DNA from: an uncultured Sphingomonadaceae bacterium
GTDB taxonomy: Bacteria; Pseudomonadota; Alphaproteobacteria; Sphingomonadales; Sphingomonadaceae
Direction: 5' to 3'
Assembly (NCBI GenBank): GCA_947497315.1
Contig: CANMFX010000002.1
Location: 868,001-932,000, forward strand
DNA length: 64,000 nucleotides
The notes under the pieces are model-generated. The model was not told the DNA's origin and ran no database searches. It was given only the letters and a program-made list of their open reading frames with translations. This document shows positions 43,103 to 53,754 of the stretch, one piece after another (the stretch's first letter is position 1; each line of letters begins with the position of its first letter). Position numbers and translations under genes: made by a program.

Positions 43103-45439
43103 TTAAATTGGGGGTAGTTTATCAGTTTGTGGTAGACGTTTGCCATCAGGGTTGGTGCGTTTTTTCCCAAAGCTATCCGGTATTTCCGTCTCTGCGCTTC
43201 GTGCGGTAAAGCTCTCACTCAGGCGTGCCAGCTTTGTCGGATTCAGGTTTATGGTCACACGGGTACCGCTTCCCTGTTCCGCGGCGCATGAATCGGTAAA
43301 GGCGATACTGCCGAAATGTTCCTCGATTATCTTTTTGACAATGGCCAGCCCCAACCCGGTGCCCTTTTCCCTTGTCGTCATATACGGTTCGACGATGCGT
43401 TCGCGTTCTGCCGGTAGTCCGATACCATTGTCGTCCAGTTGAACTTCTACATCATCGTCTTTTCGATGAACGCTTACGCATATTTGGCCATCTTCAAACG
43501 AGAAGTCCTCCGCAGTATCCGCTTTTTGTTCAATCGCCTCTACGGCATTTTTGACGATGTTGGTCAGAGCTTGCCCCAGTTGTCTGCGATCACAAACCAA
43601 AGGCAAGTTCTGGTCATCCGATTCAAAATGGAATTTGATCGCGGAATGGGCAACTTCCTGCAAAAACACTGCTTGCTTGACGATATCAATCAGATTTTCC
43701 TCACGGAAAACTGGTTTCGGCATTCGTGCGAAAGAGGAAAATTCATCAACAATCTTACGTAAATCGCCAACCTGGCGAACAATTGTCCCGGTCAATTGCG
43801 AAAATATTGATCCGCCTTCAGTAACGTTTTTACCAAAGCGCCGCTGTAGCCGCTCTGCCGCCAATTGGATCGGTGTCAGGGGGTTTTTGATTTCATGGGC
43901 AATCCTGCGAGCCACGTCGGACCATGCAGCACGGCGCTGGTCCAGCAACCGTTGCGTTATATCTTCAAAAGTAATGACATGGCCTGACTGCCCACCAACT
44001 ATTTTCACTTCCAGGGTGCGGATTTCATTACCGGACGAAAACTGGATAATGGTATTTTCAATCCCCTCGCCAATTAGGTCAGCGAATTCGGGCGCGACGT
44101 CCGATATTTGTTTATCCAGCAAATCTTGACTTTCCTTGGCCAGCAGTGCCTGCGCGCGGGAATTGATGAGCTGAACCTGTCCGGTCTGATCCAGACTGAT
44201 AATTCCTGCGGTAACCGATTCCAGAACTGTTTCGATAAAAGCCCGCCGACTGCCCAGCTGTTCATTGGCAGTTAGTAACGCCGTAGTCTGTGTTTCTAAG
44301 CGCTCTGTCATGCGGTTAAAGGCTCTGCCCAACGTACCGATTTCATCTTTTTCAAAAGGTGCTGGTACTCGGGATGCCAAATCCCCCTCGGTAATCCGCT
44401 TGGCGGCATGAACCAGCTCGCCAACCGGCCTCACCATGCGATCTGCCACTGCGAGCGCGATCCAGAGTGCGAGACCAACAATGAAAAGGGATACGACAAA
44501 CAGGGCGATGTTGAATTGTAGTTGAAGGCTGCGGGATCGGGTAAACAGATTATCATAATCTGCCAGAACAGATTGTGCCCTCTCCCACTGACTAAGGGCC
44601 AGCATGTCTGAGTCACGGGCAGCATATAAAAATACCTGAGAGTCCAGATCAAGAAGGGTTACAGCCTCGATCTTGTTGGCTTTCGCGGTAACCACATAAT
44701 TCTCGCCAGCCATCAGTTGATTGATGACTTGTTCGGTTATCTTGATGTTTTCGTCGCTATTATCGGGATTAACTGCGGCTGCTGTGCGTGCAACTCCATC
44801 CTCTCCAAATTGAATTATGGCTGATTCATTCAGTTTGCGAGTCAGGACCTGGAACGAATAATTTTCTGCAAATTCAGGGTGATTAATCCCCTTTTCTGCC
44901 AAAAAACTGCGCAGATCGCTGGCCATTGTGATCGTTTCCGCACCAACATCCCGGCGGTTTTGATCATAATATCCACGCGCCAGACTATTGGCATTTTCCA
45001 ACATCCCACGGGCGCGATCAGAAAACCAGAACTCCACACCATATTGGAAAAGCAGTGACGCAAAGATCACCACCAGCAACATTGGCACACTGGCTACCAG
45101 CGAAAATAATGCGACCAGACGAACATGCAGACGACCACTCGTACCTGTTGCTGATTTTGCTGCCCTGCCCTTTGCGATGCGACGGCCGAGTAAGACCAGC
45201 AACGTAATGGCCGGGATAAGATTGGCCACCAGCAATGCCGCCGTAAGTGGGGGTGAGATGAAATCAGTCCGACCTGATTGGGAACTCAACAGAAAGTAGC
45301 TGCCGCCTGCGGTAATCAGAAACAGAAAAATGGCAGCCCATTCTACACGCTTCATCGCTTTATCATCTTCTGAGAGAAGCGATAAACGGCGCAACCAGAC
45401 AGGTGTTCGCTTTTCAATAGGGGCCTGCGGAGCGTTCAT
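43103..45439 (-). CDS. ntrY: Sensor histidine kinase NtrY
   Basis: A 778-residue membrane kinase. I start at ATG 45439, since an upstream in-frame ATG adds only 13 residues without a ribosome-binding site. Three or four membrane helices (within about 25-115 and near 300-320) flank a periplasmic region. HAMP (about 320-375), PAS, HisKA with phospho-His in RRIAHEIKNPLTPIQLAAERL, and an HATPase end (DNGIGLP, GTGLGLAIVKKI) follow. It pairs with NtrX and is known to sense redox or nitrogen-related cues in relatives. Confidence 0.94.
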   Translation of the reverse strand: MNAPQAPIEKRTPVWLRRLSLLSEDDKAMKRVEWAAIFLFLITAGGSYFLLSSQSGRTDFISPPLTAALLVANLIPAITLLVLLGRRIAKGRAAKSATGTSGRLHVRLVALFSLVASVPMLLVVIFASLLFQYGVEFWFSDRARGMLENANSLARGYYDQNRRDVGAETITMASDLRSFLAEKGINHPEFAENYSFQVLTRKLNESAIIQFGEDGVARTAAAVNPDNSDENIKITEQVINQLMAGENYVVTAKANKIEAVTLLDLDSQVFLYAARDSDMLALSQWERAQSVLADYDNLFTRSRSLQLQFNIALFVVSLFIVGLALWIALAVADRMVRPVGELVHAAKRITEGDLASRVPAPFEKDEIGTLGRAFNRMTERLETQTTALLTANEQLGSRRAFIETVLESVTAGIISLDQTGQVQLINSRAQALLAKESQDLLDKQISDVAPEFADLIGEGIENTIIQFSSGNEIRTLEVKIVGGQSGHVITFEDITQRLLDQRRAAWSDVARRIAHEIKNPLTPIQLAAERLQRRFGKNVTEGGSIFSQLTGTIVRQVGDLRKIVDEFSSFARMPKPVFREENLIDIVKQAVFLQEVAHSAIKFHFESDDQNLPLVCDRRQLGQALTNIVKNAVEAIEQKADTAEDFSFEDGQICVSVHRKDDDVEVQLDDNGIGLPAERERIVEPYMTTREKGTGLGLAIVKKIIEEHFGSIAFTDSCAAEQGSGTRVTINLNPTKLARLSESFTARSAETEIPDSFGKKRTNPDGKRLPQTDKLPPI

Positions 45440-45522
45440 TGTGCCTCTGATACAACAGTTTCGTTGTAAAAACAGCACTAATGATACAAATATGTCACGA
45501 TTTGACGTGTAGTCCGATCATT

Positions 45523-46941
45523 CTACCGCGATTGCGCAGGGTCAATCTCATATTCCGTCAATTTTTTCCGCAACGTGTTGCGATTTATGCCCAGTATATT
45601 GGCAGCTTTTATCTGATTGCCATTGGCCTTACGCAATATTTCCTCAAGCATCGGTCGCTCGAATTTTTCCAGGGCCTTGGTGTAAAGAGAATTGCCATCT
45701 TCTTTATCAAGCAACAGATCACCGACAATTGATTTCACCTGGTCTGCAAAACTATGTTCAAGGGACTGGCTATGCTCCTCTCCCTGCTGTGACTGAAGAA
45801 TCTGCCGTATCGCCGTTTCCGATAATTCTTCCTCGCGCGCTGTTACAACAAGCCGATAGATAAGATTTTTTAGCTCCCGGACATTACCGCGCCAACCGTG
45901 ACGGGAGAGCAGCTCCAAACCATCGTCTGTCAGCACCTTTTTTGGCAGTCCTTCGGATGCTGCCAGATTAAGAAAATGATTGGCCAGTGCCGGAACGTCG
46001 CTGGCACGATCTCTTAAAGGCGGCAACTCAATTGGAACAACATTGATCCGGTAGTAGAGATCTTCGCGGAATTTACCTTCCTCAATCAGATTTACAAAAT
46101 CCTGATTCGTTGCCGCGACAATGCGAACATCCAGCTTAATCAACCCTTTGCCGCCGACGCGGTTGATTTCACCGGATTGCAGGGCGCGCAACAGTCGTGT
46201 CTGTGCGTGCATCGGCATATCGCCAATTTCATCGAGAAATAACGTACCGCCCTGTGCCTGCTCAAACTTGCCGGCTGCGCTGCTTACCGCGCCGGTAAAA
46301 GCGCCTTTTTCATGACCGAACAGTTCGGCTTCAATCAGATCAGTGGGGATCGCTGCCATATTGACGGCTATGAAAGGCCCTGCCTTGCGATGACCCAGAT
46401 TGTGGATCGCTTCGGCGACCAGTTCTTTGCCGGTGCCGGATTCTCCAAGTATCAAAACGGACAAGTCATTGCGTAACAAGCGCGCAATCATCCGGTATAC
46501 TTCCTGCATCGCCTGGCTGCGCCCGACCAGGGGAAGGTTGTCCTCCTCCATGGTGTCGACAAGACGTCCCTCGCTGGGTGGCTTCATTGCCTGCTGCACC
46601 ACTTCGACCAGTTCATCGAGATCGAACGGTTTAGGGAAATACTCAAATGCACCGGTTTCCGAGGCCCTGACCGCCGTATTTAGCGTATTCTGTGCAGAGA
46701 TAACAATGACCGGCAAGTCGGGATCACGGGCGCTGACTGCGTCCAGAGTAGCGATACCGTCTTCTTCACCCAAACCGACGTCGGTTATAAGCAGATCATA
46801 TTTGCCACTAGCCAACAGTGCATCACGGTCGGACACAGTCTTGCAGCTATCGACAGCCATACCTTCCGCCTTTAGTGCGGTTGAAATAATGTGACTGACG
46901 GAAGGGTCATCTTCAACGAGTAATACGGTTTGCTTGACCAT
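45523..46941 (-). CDS. ntrC: Nitrogen-regulation response regulator NtrC
   Basis: A 472-residue sigma54 activator. Receiver domain about 1-120 (LLITDVGLGEEDG), AAA+ domain with Walker A GESGTGKE and the GAFTGA loop (EKGAFTGAVSSAAG) intact, and Fis-type helix-turn-helix at the end (NQIKAANILGINRNTLRKKL). It activates nitrogen-assimilation promoters after phosphorylation by NtrB, encoded three bases upstream. Confidence 0.96.
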   Translation of the reverse strand: MVKQTVLLVEDDPSVSHIISTALKAEGMAVDSCKTVSDRDALLASGKYDLLITDVGLGEEDGIATLDAVSARDPDLPVIVISAQNTLNTAVRASETGAFEYFPKPFDLDELVEVVQQAMKPPSEGRLVDTMEEDNLPLVGRSQAMQEVYRMIARLLRNDLSVLILGESGTGKELVAEAIHNLGHRKAGPFIAVNMAAIPTDLIEAELFGHEKGAFTGAVSSAAGKFEQAQGGTLFLDEIGDMPMHAQTRLLRALQSGEINRVGGKGLIKLDVRIVAATNQDFVNLIEEGKFREDLYYRINVVPIELPPLRDRASDVPALANHFLNLAASEGLPKKVLTDDGLELLSRHGWRGNVRELKNLIYRLVVTAREEELSETAIRQILQSQQGEEHSQSLEHSFADQVKSIVGDLLLDKEDGNSLYTKALEKFERPMLEEILRKANGNQIKAANILGINRNTLRKKLTEYEIDPAQSR

Positions 46942-46944
46942 CAG

Positions 46945-48018
46945 TTATCCTTCGGTGGCTATAGGCAAAAACAGAACGAATTGTGTATGCTGTGCGCTAC
47001 CCGAGCGCTCATATCTAACACGCCCGTTCATATCGTTGATCAATTTGCGAACAAGAGCCAGGCCAAGTCCCTGCCCTTCCTTTTTTGTCGATACAAATGG
47101 TGAGAAAATATCGCGCTCCAATTCTGGTGGAACGCCGACCCCGTTATCCCGTACGATAATTTCTACAGGAAGACGCACCATCTGATTGGAGCCATGGACC
47201 GAGAGCGATGCGCCAAAGCTATAGCGTGTAATAACCCGGATATCGGGCTGTTCGAGATCTTTGGTAGCATCTACTGCATTGGCCAGAAGATTGGTTAGAA
47301 TCTGCATCAATGCGTCCGGATCAACCAACACCTCCGGCAGCGAGGGATCAAACTGGTCGCCAATTTTCAGATCGCCATTCCGCGCGGTCTCAATGGACTG
47401 ACGAGCACGATCAATCAGCGAATGGACGTTCACCGGCTTCAGCTTGGCGGGTTGGTTCGTCGAGAGGCTTTGCATCCGATCCAAAAGCTTGGCGATCCGT
47501 TCAACTTCGCCCTTTATCATGTGGGTTAGTGACCTCTGATCCTGATCAATTGAACGATCGAGCAGTTGCGCAGCACCTTTAATGGCAGCCAGAGGGTTTT
47601 TGATCTCATGCCCCAATATATCTGGCGCTCGCACCGAGAATTGATCTTGCTCGCCCTGTTGCTGTTCTATCACCGGTCCATCGGTCGGCAGCGGCGCGAT
47701 GGAAACGATTCGCCAACGCTGGTCAGCAGGTATGGTATGAATATCAAAATTCACCAGCCCCGCCTGCCGTCCCTTCAGGGTAACAGCAACACGACGGGCC
47801 GCGACATTGGCATCCTTGTCCGTCAGGGCGCTGACCAAACGGTCATCTTCAAATTGAAGCTGATTGGAAATATGATCGCCGATGAGATGCTTCGCACTTT
47901 GCCCGAAAAAATGCTCTGCGACCGGGTTTACCTTCGCAATTTCATGGTTTTCGTCAATGATCAGCAAGGCGTCCGGCAGTGCGGCAAAAATCTGTTCTGC
48001 CGACGGCAATCCAGTCAT
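46945..48018 (-). CDS. ntrB: Nitrogen-regulation sensor kinase NtrB
   Basis: A 357-residue cytoplasmic kinase: PAS domain about 8-125, HisKA with phospho-His in ILGHEIKNPLAAIKGAAQLL, and HATPase with DNGVGVP and GQGLGLALVRKL. No membrane helix, as expected. It shares one base with the dusB stop (TGATG), the conserved nifR3-ntrB order. Confidence 0.95.
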   Translation of the reverse strand: MTGLPSAEQIFAALPDALLIIDENHEIAKVNPVAEHFFGQSAKHLIGDHISNQLQFEDDRLVSALTDKDANVAARRVAVTLKGRQAGLVNFDIHTIPADQRWRIVSIAPLPTDGPVIEQQQGEQDQFSVRAPDILGHEIKNPLAAIKGAAQLLDRSIDQDQRSLTHMIKGEVERIAKLLDRMQSLSTNQPAKLKPVNVHSLIDRARQSIETARNGDLKIGDQFDPSLPEVLVDPDALMQILTNLLANAVDATKDLEQPDIRVITRYSFGASLSVHGSNQMVRLPVEIIVRDNGVGVPPELERDIFSPFVSTKKEGQGLGLALVRKLINDMNGRVRYERSGSAQHTQFVLFLPIATEG

Positions 48019-49013
48019 CAGGCCGCCGCTTTGTCGAGCCAGGGTGCATAGAAATCCTGCAGCATCGCAAGCACTTTTGATGCATCCATTTCCTTGTTCG
48101 CCTGGTTCCGGAATTCAGCCGATCCGGGCAGGCCCTTGGTGTACCACCCAATATGCTTGCGCGCGACTTTGACACCAATGTCTTCCCCGTAAAGGTCCAG
48201 CATGGCGCGGTAATGTTCCTCAAGGACCGCATATTGGGCTTGCAGGTCGGGATCAGGCAGCGTTGTGCCATGCTCAAACCAGTGCATTACTTGCCCCAGC
48301 AGCCATGGCTTACCATAGGCACCGCGGCCGATCATCAAGCCATCAGCGCCGCTTTGTGCGAGAGCTTGTTCGCAATCGTCAATGGTACAGATATCACCGT
48401 TGACGATTACCGGGACCGACACAGCCTCTTTAACCTGCCTGACAAAAGTCCAGTCCGCGCTGCCTTTGTACATCTGGCATCGCGTCCGGCCATGAACTGT
48501 AATCATCTTCGCACCAAGATCTTCGGCAATATGAGCCAGTTCCGGTGCATTCAGGCTGTTATGGTCCCAGCCCATCCGCATTTTGACCGTGACCGGTACA
48601 TTCACAGCTTTCACCGTGGCCTTAATCAGTGCAGCTGCAAGCGGCAGGTCCCTCATCAACGCAGAACCGGCATCTCCATTCACGACCTTTTTGACCGGGC
48701 AGCCCATGTTAATGTCGATAATCTGCGCGCCTCGATCTTCATTAAGCTTGGCCGCTTCAGCCATCGCGTCGGGTGAGCAGCCTGCTAACTGCATAGACAC
48801 TGGCTCTTCGGTCGGGTCCCACGCACATTTCTGCAAAGACTGACGCGTTTCGCGGATCATCGCCTGGCTGGCGATCATTTCGGTCACGTTCAAACCAGAC
48901 CCGAAACGTCGCACCAGCTTACGGAACGGCAAGTCGGTCACGCCTGTCATCGGCGCCAGCAATACCGGGCTGTCAATCGTGATTTTATCAATCGAGATGG
49001 GTTTCAATGTCAT
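48018..49013 (-). CDS. dusB: tRNA-dihydrouridine synthase
   Basis: A 331-residue FMN enzyme. The N-terminus has [15 protein letters not shown] (about residues 19-33). The catalytic cysteine is in [20 protein letters not shown] (about residues 99-118), followed by [16 protein letters not shown] and IVNGDICT. It is the first gene of the ntr operon, where it is often called nifR3. Confidence 0.95.
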   Translation of the reverse strand: MTLKPISIDKITIDSPVLLAPMTGVTDLPFRKLVRRFGSGLNVTEMIASQAMIRETRQSLQKCAWDPTEEPVSMQLAGCSPDAMAEAAKLNEDRGAQIIDINMGCPVKKVVNGDAGSALMRDLPLAAALIKATVKAVNVPVTVKMRMGWDHNSLNAPELAHIAEDLGAKMITVHGRTRCQMYKGSADWTFVRQVKEAVSVPVIVNGDICTIDDCEQALAQSGADGLMIGRGAYGKPWLLGQVMHWFEHGTTLPDPDLQAQYAVLEEHYRAMLDLYGEDIGVKVARKHIGWYTKGLPGSAEFRNQANKEMDASKVLAMLQDFYAPWLDKAAA

Positions 49014-49086
49014 GTCATATGCCTAAAATTTAAGCAGCCTTTATCGTCAAAGCGGCTGGCAGGCAAGAAAGGACTGGGCTAGATCA

Positions 49087-50262
49087 ATGGCAATGAGTGA
49101 TTCTAGTGTCTCCAGCCAACAGAACCATGCCCTGATTGTTGCAGCCGGCCAAGGCGCTCGATCAGGATTGGGGCTACCCAAGCAATATGCGCGGATCAAC
49201 GGACAACCGATGATCCGTTACAGTATAGCCAGCTTTCTCGATCATCCGGATATCAGCAAGATATGGATCGTAATCGGCTCCGGCCAGGAACAACAACTGG
49301 ATGAAGTAATGGCCGGCCTGTCCGGTTATGAAGTCGTTATTGGCGGTGCAACACGTCAAGACAGCGTCCGCAACGGCTTGTCGGCCATCGCAGAATCGGG
49401 TGGCGCAAAAAAAGTGCTGATACACGACGCCGCCAGACCGTTTTTACCCGATACCATAATAGACCGGCTACTGATGTCGTTAACAGTTGAAGCTGCTGCA
49501 ATCCCAGTACTTCCCACTATTGACACAACGATAAGCCTGGACGGTGAACATGCGGGAGATACTCTTGATCGCAGCCAGCTTTGGCGGGTGCAAACTCCGC
49601 AAGCGTTTGATTTTGATAAATTGGTGAAGGCTCACACAATATGGCCCGCTGGAAAAGAAGCGACCGACGATGCCCAGGTTTTTAGGGCTGCCGGCCATAA
49701 AATAGCCGTTGTCGAGGGTGACGAAGCGCTGAAAAAATATACCACAGCATCTGACTTTGCTGCTTCATCGGAAGAAAATATGGCACAAATTCGTACGGGA
49801 ATGGGCTTTGACGTTCATCAATTGGCTTCCGGCGAAGAGCTTTGGCTTGGTGGTCTCAAAATCGATCATGATAAAGGCCTAGCCGGACATAGCGATGCAG
49901 ATGTTCTTCTCCATGCCTTAACCGATGCACTTTTGGGCGCGACTGGAATGGGTGACATTGGCGATCACTTTCCGCCCTCTGATCCGCAATGGCGCGGCGC
50001 ATCTTCTGACAAATTCGTCGAATTTGCAGCATCGGTCATCAAACAGAAAGGTGGTCACATCAATAATGTGGACATGACTGTGATCTGTGAAGCACCTAAA
50101 ATCAAACCCCACCGGGAAGCCATGCGTAAAAATATTGCCAAAATGCTTGATGTTTCTGTTGATCAGGTCAGCGTCAAGGCGACGACAACAGAACGCCTGG
50201 GCTTTACCGGTCGCGGGGAAGGCATTGCGGCACAGGCGATAGCTACAATAACGATGGAGTAA
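49087..50262 (+). CDS. ispDF: Bifunctional IspD/IspF isoprenoid enzyme
   Basis: A 391-residue fusion. IspD part (about 1-225): LIVAAGQGARSGLGLPKQY, IHDAARPF, and RVQTPQAF. IspF part (about 233-391): GMGFDVHQL, GHSDADVLLHALTDALLGA, GDIGDHFP and TTTERLGFTGRGEG. It performs two steps of the MEP pathway. The fusion is common in alphaproteobacteria. It diverges from the dusB operon by 73 bases. Confidence 0.96.
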   Translation: MAMSDSSVSSQQNHALIVAAGQGARSGLGLPKQYARINGQPMIRYSIASFLDHPDISKIWIVIGSGQEQQLDEVMAGLSGYEVVIGGATRQDSVRNGLSAIAESGGAKKVLIHDAARPFLPDTIIDRLLMSLTVEAAAIPVLPTIDTTISLDGEHAGDTLDRSQLWRVQTPQAFDFDKLVKAHTIWPAGKEATDDAQVFRAAGHKIAVVEGDEALKKYTTASDFAASSEENMAQIRTGMGFDVHQLASGEELWLGGLKIDHDKGLAGHSDADVLLHALTDALLGATGMGDIGDHFPPSDPQWRGASSDKFVEFAASVIKQKGGHINNVDMTVICEAPKIKPHREAMRKNIAKMLDVSVDQVSVKATTTERLGFTGRGEGIAAQAIATITME

Positions 50263-50267
50263 GAGTT

Positions 50268-50798
50268 ATGTTCAGAAAAATATCAGCCGCATCGGCCGCA
50301 ATCGCGCTATTAAGTGCAACCTCGGCACAGGCTGCAGAAACAAAACAGTGTATGCCAGCGGAAACGGCAAAGTCTCTCATAACCTACATATTGCCCGGTG
50401 CCTTGGGTGCGGTCAGAACCAAATGTGCAAGCACCCTTCCCGCTTCTGCCGCGTTGCTTCAGGTCGATTCTGAACAGATGCAGAGATATGAAGCAGCTTC
50501 GCAAGAAGCTTGGCCCGAAGCCAGCGCAGCCATTGGGTTGATAGCGGGTCAGGATTTACCGGAAAATATCGAAATAGACGCCATGCGTCCTTTTGTAGAT
50601 GCTATGATTCCCGCAATGCTGGCACAGGAAGTCAAATCCAAAGACTGCGCCACAATCGACAAAGTTTATGGGCTACTGGAACCTATGCCAGCCGCAAATC
50701 TAGCCAGTTTGACCGTGATGTTGGCGCAGCTGGGCAGCAATGATAACAAGGAAGGTAGAAAAGACCCCTTCAACATTTGCAAAGCACCTGTGGAATAG
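50268..50798 (+). CDS. Secreted protein of unknown function
   Basis: A 176-residue protein with a signal peptide ending in TSAQAAET (about residue 22). The mature part is helical with four cysteines (ETKQCMPAE, VRTKCAST, SKDCATID, FNICKAP), probably two disulfides. It begins five bases after ispDF and ends 14 bases before pncC, so it is a member of that operon. Family not recognised. Confidence 0.7.
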   Translation: MFRKISAASAAIALLSATSAQAAETKQCMPAETAKSLITYILPGALGAVRTKCASTLPASAALLQVDSEQMQRYEAASQEAWPEASAAIGLIAGQDLPENIEIDAMRPFVDAMIPAMLAQEVKSKDCATIDKVYGLLEPMPAANLASLTVMLAQLGSNDNKEGRKDPFNICKAPVE

Positions 50799-50812
50799 GC
50801 TAGCGGAACGCC

Positions 50813-51328
50813 ATGCAAAATCTATTGCCAGAAGAACTCGTCACTTTGGCGAACCGGGTCGTTGATGCCAATCGCAAAGCTGGCCGGCGTATCGCCGTTG
50901 CGGAAAGCTGCACAGGCGGCCTTGTTGCGGCGGCACTAACCGAAATTGCCGGGAGCAGCGACGTTTTTGACTGTGGTTTCAATACATATTCAAACCAAGC
51001 AAAACAGAGTCTACTGGATGTCAGTGATGATTTGCTGGAGACATTTGGTGCGGTATCAATTGCCGTGGCGTGGGGCATGGCTAGAGGTGCTCTGGAAAAA
51101 TCCGGTTGTGATGTCGCTGTGGCGATAACAGGAGTAGCCGGTCCGGGCGGTGGAACAGAGAAAAAGCCGGTTGGAACGGTTGTCTTTGCCAAAGCGGAAA
51201 AGGGTAAAAGCATTGATGATGTCGTGGCCGATCGCCACGATTTCGGTGCCGACAAAAGCCGTGCAGATATCCGCCTTCAAGCCGTGCTGGTTGCGCTGGA
51301 ACTGTTGTTGCCGGACACGTCTGAATAG
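50813..51328 (+). CDS. pncC: Nicotinamide-nucleotide amidase (CinA C-terminal type)
   Basis: A 171-residue stand-alone CinA C-terminal domain. Visible marks are VAESCTGGLVAAALTEIAGSSDVF (catalytic Ser, about residues 29-52), the NTYSNQAKQSLL segment, and ITGVAGPGGGTEKKPVGTV. It converts NMN to NaMN in pyridine-nucleotide salvage. Its last 52 bases overlap the end of the convergent COQ10-like gene. Confidence 0.92.
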   Translation: MQNLLPEELVTLANRVVDANRKAGRRIAVAESCTGGLVAAALTEIAGSSDVFDCGFNTYSNQAKQSLLDVSDDLLETFGAVSIAVAWGMARGALEKSGCDVAVAITGVAGPGGGTEKKPVGTVVFAKAEKGKSIDDVVADRHDFGADKSRADIRLQAVLVALELLLPDTSE

Positions 51329-51765
51329 TTACTGCCATAAACCTCTTCAGCACGCTCGACAAAAGCACTGGTCATCTTGTGCAAGGCTTTGGCAAACATC
51401 TGTCCGGCTAGCTTTTCGAACATCCTGTTTTTGAAAGTGAAGGCGACATAAAAGTCGACATAGCTTCCGCCACCGTCCCGTTCGCGAAAAACCCATTCAT
51501 TGTGGAGCTGTTTCAGCGGCCCATCGAGATAATCCACTTCAATTGTCCGGTCAGTAGCGCTTTTGACCACGCGGGATGTAAATTGCTCGCGCAATCCTTT
51601 GAAACCGACAATCACATCAGCAACCATTTCGGTATCGCTATCTGAACGTACCCGCGTGCCCACAACCCAAGGCAGAAATTCTTCATAACGCCCAACATCC
51701 GCCACCAGCGCGTACATCTGTGCGGCGCTGTGAGGGAGTTCGCGGGTCTCCCTATGCGCCGGCAC
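51277..51765 (-). CDS. COQ10/RatA-like START-domain protein
   Basis: A 162-residue SRPBCC protein: [33 protein letters not shown] is the typical start of the coenzyme-Q-binding COQ10/RatA family. In mitochondria and bacteria the family helps ubiquinone function; RatA in E. coli was described as an inhibitor of ribosome assembly. A low-complexity Ser/Asn tail overlaps pncC on the other strand. It starts within the lipA end (14-base overlap), so it is co-transcribed with lipA. Confidence 0.9.
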   Translation of the reverse strand: MPAHRETRELPHSAAQMYALVADVGRYEEFLPWVVGTRVRSDSDTEMVADVIVGFKGLREQFTSRVVKSATDRTIEVDYLDGPLKQLHNEWVFRERDGGGSYVDFYVAFTFKNRMFEKLAGQMFAKALHKMTSAFVERAEEVYGSNYSDVSGNNSSSATSTA

Positions 51766-52690
51766 GGGCTAGCTTTTCCTCACGCGCCTGACGCATTTTG
51801 GCAAAATCATCACCAGCGTGATAGCTGGAGCGGGTCAGCGGGCTGGAAGCGACCAGCAAGAAGCCCTTGGCCCGAGCAATGGACGCATAGGCGTCAAAGG
51901 CCTGCGGTTTGATAAATTCGTCCACCTTCACGTGCTTGGGTGTCGGCTGCAGATATTGCCCCATGGTCAGAAAATCGATGTCCGCAGAACGCATATCATC
52001 CATTACCTGATGCACTTCCAGCCTTTGTTCACTCAACCCCAGCATGATGCCGGATTTGGTGAAGATCGAAGGATCCAGACGCTTGACCTGTTCAAGCAGC
52101 CGCAGCGAGGCATAATAGCGCGCGCCGGGACGGATATTGGGATAAAGCCGGGGCACTGTTTCCAGATTGTGGTTGTAGACATCAGGCCGCGCCGCGACAA
52201 TGGCTTCAACGGCAGCATCCGCCTTGTTCCGGAAATCCGGTGTCAAAATCTCTATCGTGGTATCCGGCGTTGTCCGGCGGAGCGCCTCTATGACTTTGAC
52301 AAACTGGCTGGCACCACCATCGGGCAGATCATCGCGATCGACCGACGTAATCACAATATGCTCAAGGCCCAGTTTCGCTGCAGCATCTGCCGTATGTTGG
52401 GGTTCCAAGGGATCAACCGGCATCGGCATACCAGTCTTCACGTTACAAAACGCACAGGCCCGCGTACACACATCACCCAGGATCATCACTGTCGCATGCT
52501 TCTTCGTCCAACATTCGCCGATATTCGGACAAGCGGCCTCTTCACAAACGGTATTCAGCTTATGCTCTCGCATCAGTTTTCGGGTTTCTTCAAAACCCTT
52601 ACCCATTGGTGCCTTAACGCGAATCCAGTCCGGCTTGCGCTGGCGAATGGGCTTCCCTGATGAAGGCGGTATCTTCGTAATTTCGTTCAT
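51752..52690 (-). CDS. lipA: Lipoyl synthase
   Basis: A 312-residue radical SAM enzyme that inserts sulfurs into octanoyl-E2. The auxiliary cluster motif is [12 protein letters not shown] and the radical SAM cluster is CTRACAFC. The C-terminal [14 protein letters not shown] carries the conserved RSSYHA. I start at ATG 52690; an in-frame ATG at 52732 would add 14 residues. Its targets include the lipoyl domain of PdhC encoded at 16.6 kb. Confidence 0.95.
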   Translation of the reverse strand: MNEITKIPPSSGKPIRQRKPDWIRVKAPMGKGFEETRKLMREHKLNTVCEEAACPNIGECWTKKHATVMILGDVCTRACAFCNVKTGMPMPVDPLEPQHTADAAAKLGLEHIVITSVDRDDLPDGGASQFVKVIEALRRTTPDTTIEILTPDFRNKADAAVEAIVAARPDVYNHNLETVPRLYPNIRPGARYYASLRLLEQVKRLDPSIFTKSGIMLGLSEQRLEVHQVMDDMRSADIDFLTMGQYLQPTPKHVKVDEFIKPQAFDAYASIARAKGFLLVASSPLTRSSYHAGDDFAKMRQAREEKLARAGA

Positions 52691-52776
52691 TTCTATCAGA
52701 TAGCGATGACGGACGCGCTTGCCAACAGCCATAAGACTGCTAATCGGTTAACAACTCAATTTGATAGTGAGCTGCA

Positions 52777-53751
52777 ATGATTATCGAAACGCTGACCTCC
52801 CCGGTTATCCTGTTCTTCATTCTCGGCTTTTTTGCAGCTTTCATCCGATCCGACCTTTCCATTCCCGAAGCCTTCGCCAAAGCCATGTCCATTTATCTCA
52901 TGGCGGCCATTGGTCTGAAAGGCGGGGTCGAGGTGGCTTCTACCGGCTTCTCTGTTGACCTTGCCGCAGCTGCTGTTTCCGGCGTTCTGCTTGGTTTCAC
53001 GCTTCCTGTCCTTGCTTTTATTTTGCTCCGGTCTTTCGCGAAACTCGGAGCGATTGATGCTGGCGCCGTCGCTGCCCACTATGGGTCGGTTAGCGTGGTG
53101 ACCTTTGTGACCGCAGTAGAGCTGCTCACCGCCACCGGTTTGCGGCCGGATGGCTTCATGGTCGGTGTCATGGCCCTGATGGAAATCCCGGCGATCATTA
53201 CCGGTCTGCTGTTGGCCCGGGCCTATTCGAAAAGGCTACAAGACACTGACAACCCAGCCAATGATACCAGCTCGAACCTGATGCATGAAGTTTTGACCAA
53301 CGGATCAGTTATCTTGCTGCTCGGTGCTTTTGTAATCGGTTTTGTCGCCGGTGCAGAAGGATTTGCACCGATTGAGCCATTATTTGCTGTTGGCTTTAAA
53401 GGAGTTCTCTGCCTTTTCCTCCTGGACATGGGATTGATAGCTGCCCGCAGACTGCTGGAAACACGCAAAATTACGATACCTCTGGCGACTTTGGGAATAT
53501 TGCTGCCGATCATTAACGGAACGATCGGAACGATCATCGGAACCCTGGTTGGTCTTGACCCGGGATCAGCCGCCATATTGGGCGTATTGTGCGCCAGCGC
53601 ATCCTATATCGCGGTGCCAGCGGCCATGCGCCTTGCCCTACCTCAAGCCGATCCGGGCATTTATCTGGCCATGTCTCTTGGTATAACCTTCCCATTCAAC
53701 ATCCTGTTCGGTATCTCTCTATTTGCCGCAATCGCAAAATTTCTGGGGTAA
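52777..53751 (+). CDS. sbtA: SbtA-type sodium/bicarbonate permease
   Basis: A 324-residue membrane protein with about ten helices in two inverted halves, as in the SbtA/DUF897 family. N-terminal FFILGFFAAFIRSDLSIPEAFAK is a clear family mark, and YGSVSVVTFVTAVELL and ASYIAVPAAMRLALP correspond to the two substrate-site helices. Known members import HCO3- with Na+. A PII-like gene and a carbonic anhydrase follow directly. Confidence 0.9.
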   Translation: MIIETLTSPVILFFILGFFAAFIRSDLSIPEAFAKAMSIYLMAAIGLKGGVEVASTGFSVDLAAAAVSGVLLGFTLPVLAFILLRSFAKLGAIDAGAVAAHYGSVSVVTFVTAVELLTATGLRPDGFMVGVMALMEIPAIITGLLLARAYSKRLQDTDNPANDTSSNLMHEVLTNGSVILLLGAFVIGFVAGAEGFAPIEPLFAVGFKGVLCLFLLDMGLIAARRLLETRKITIPLATLGILLPIINGTIGTIIGTLVGLDPGSAAILGVLCASASYIAVPAAMRLALPQADPGIYLAMSLGITFPFNILFGISLFAAIAKFLG

Positions 53752-53754
53752 GAC

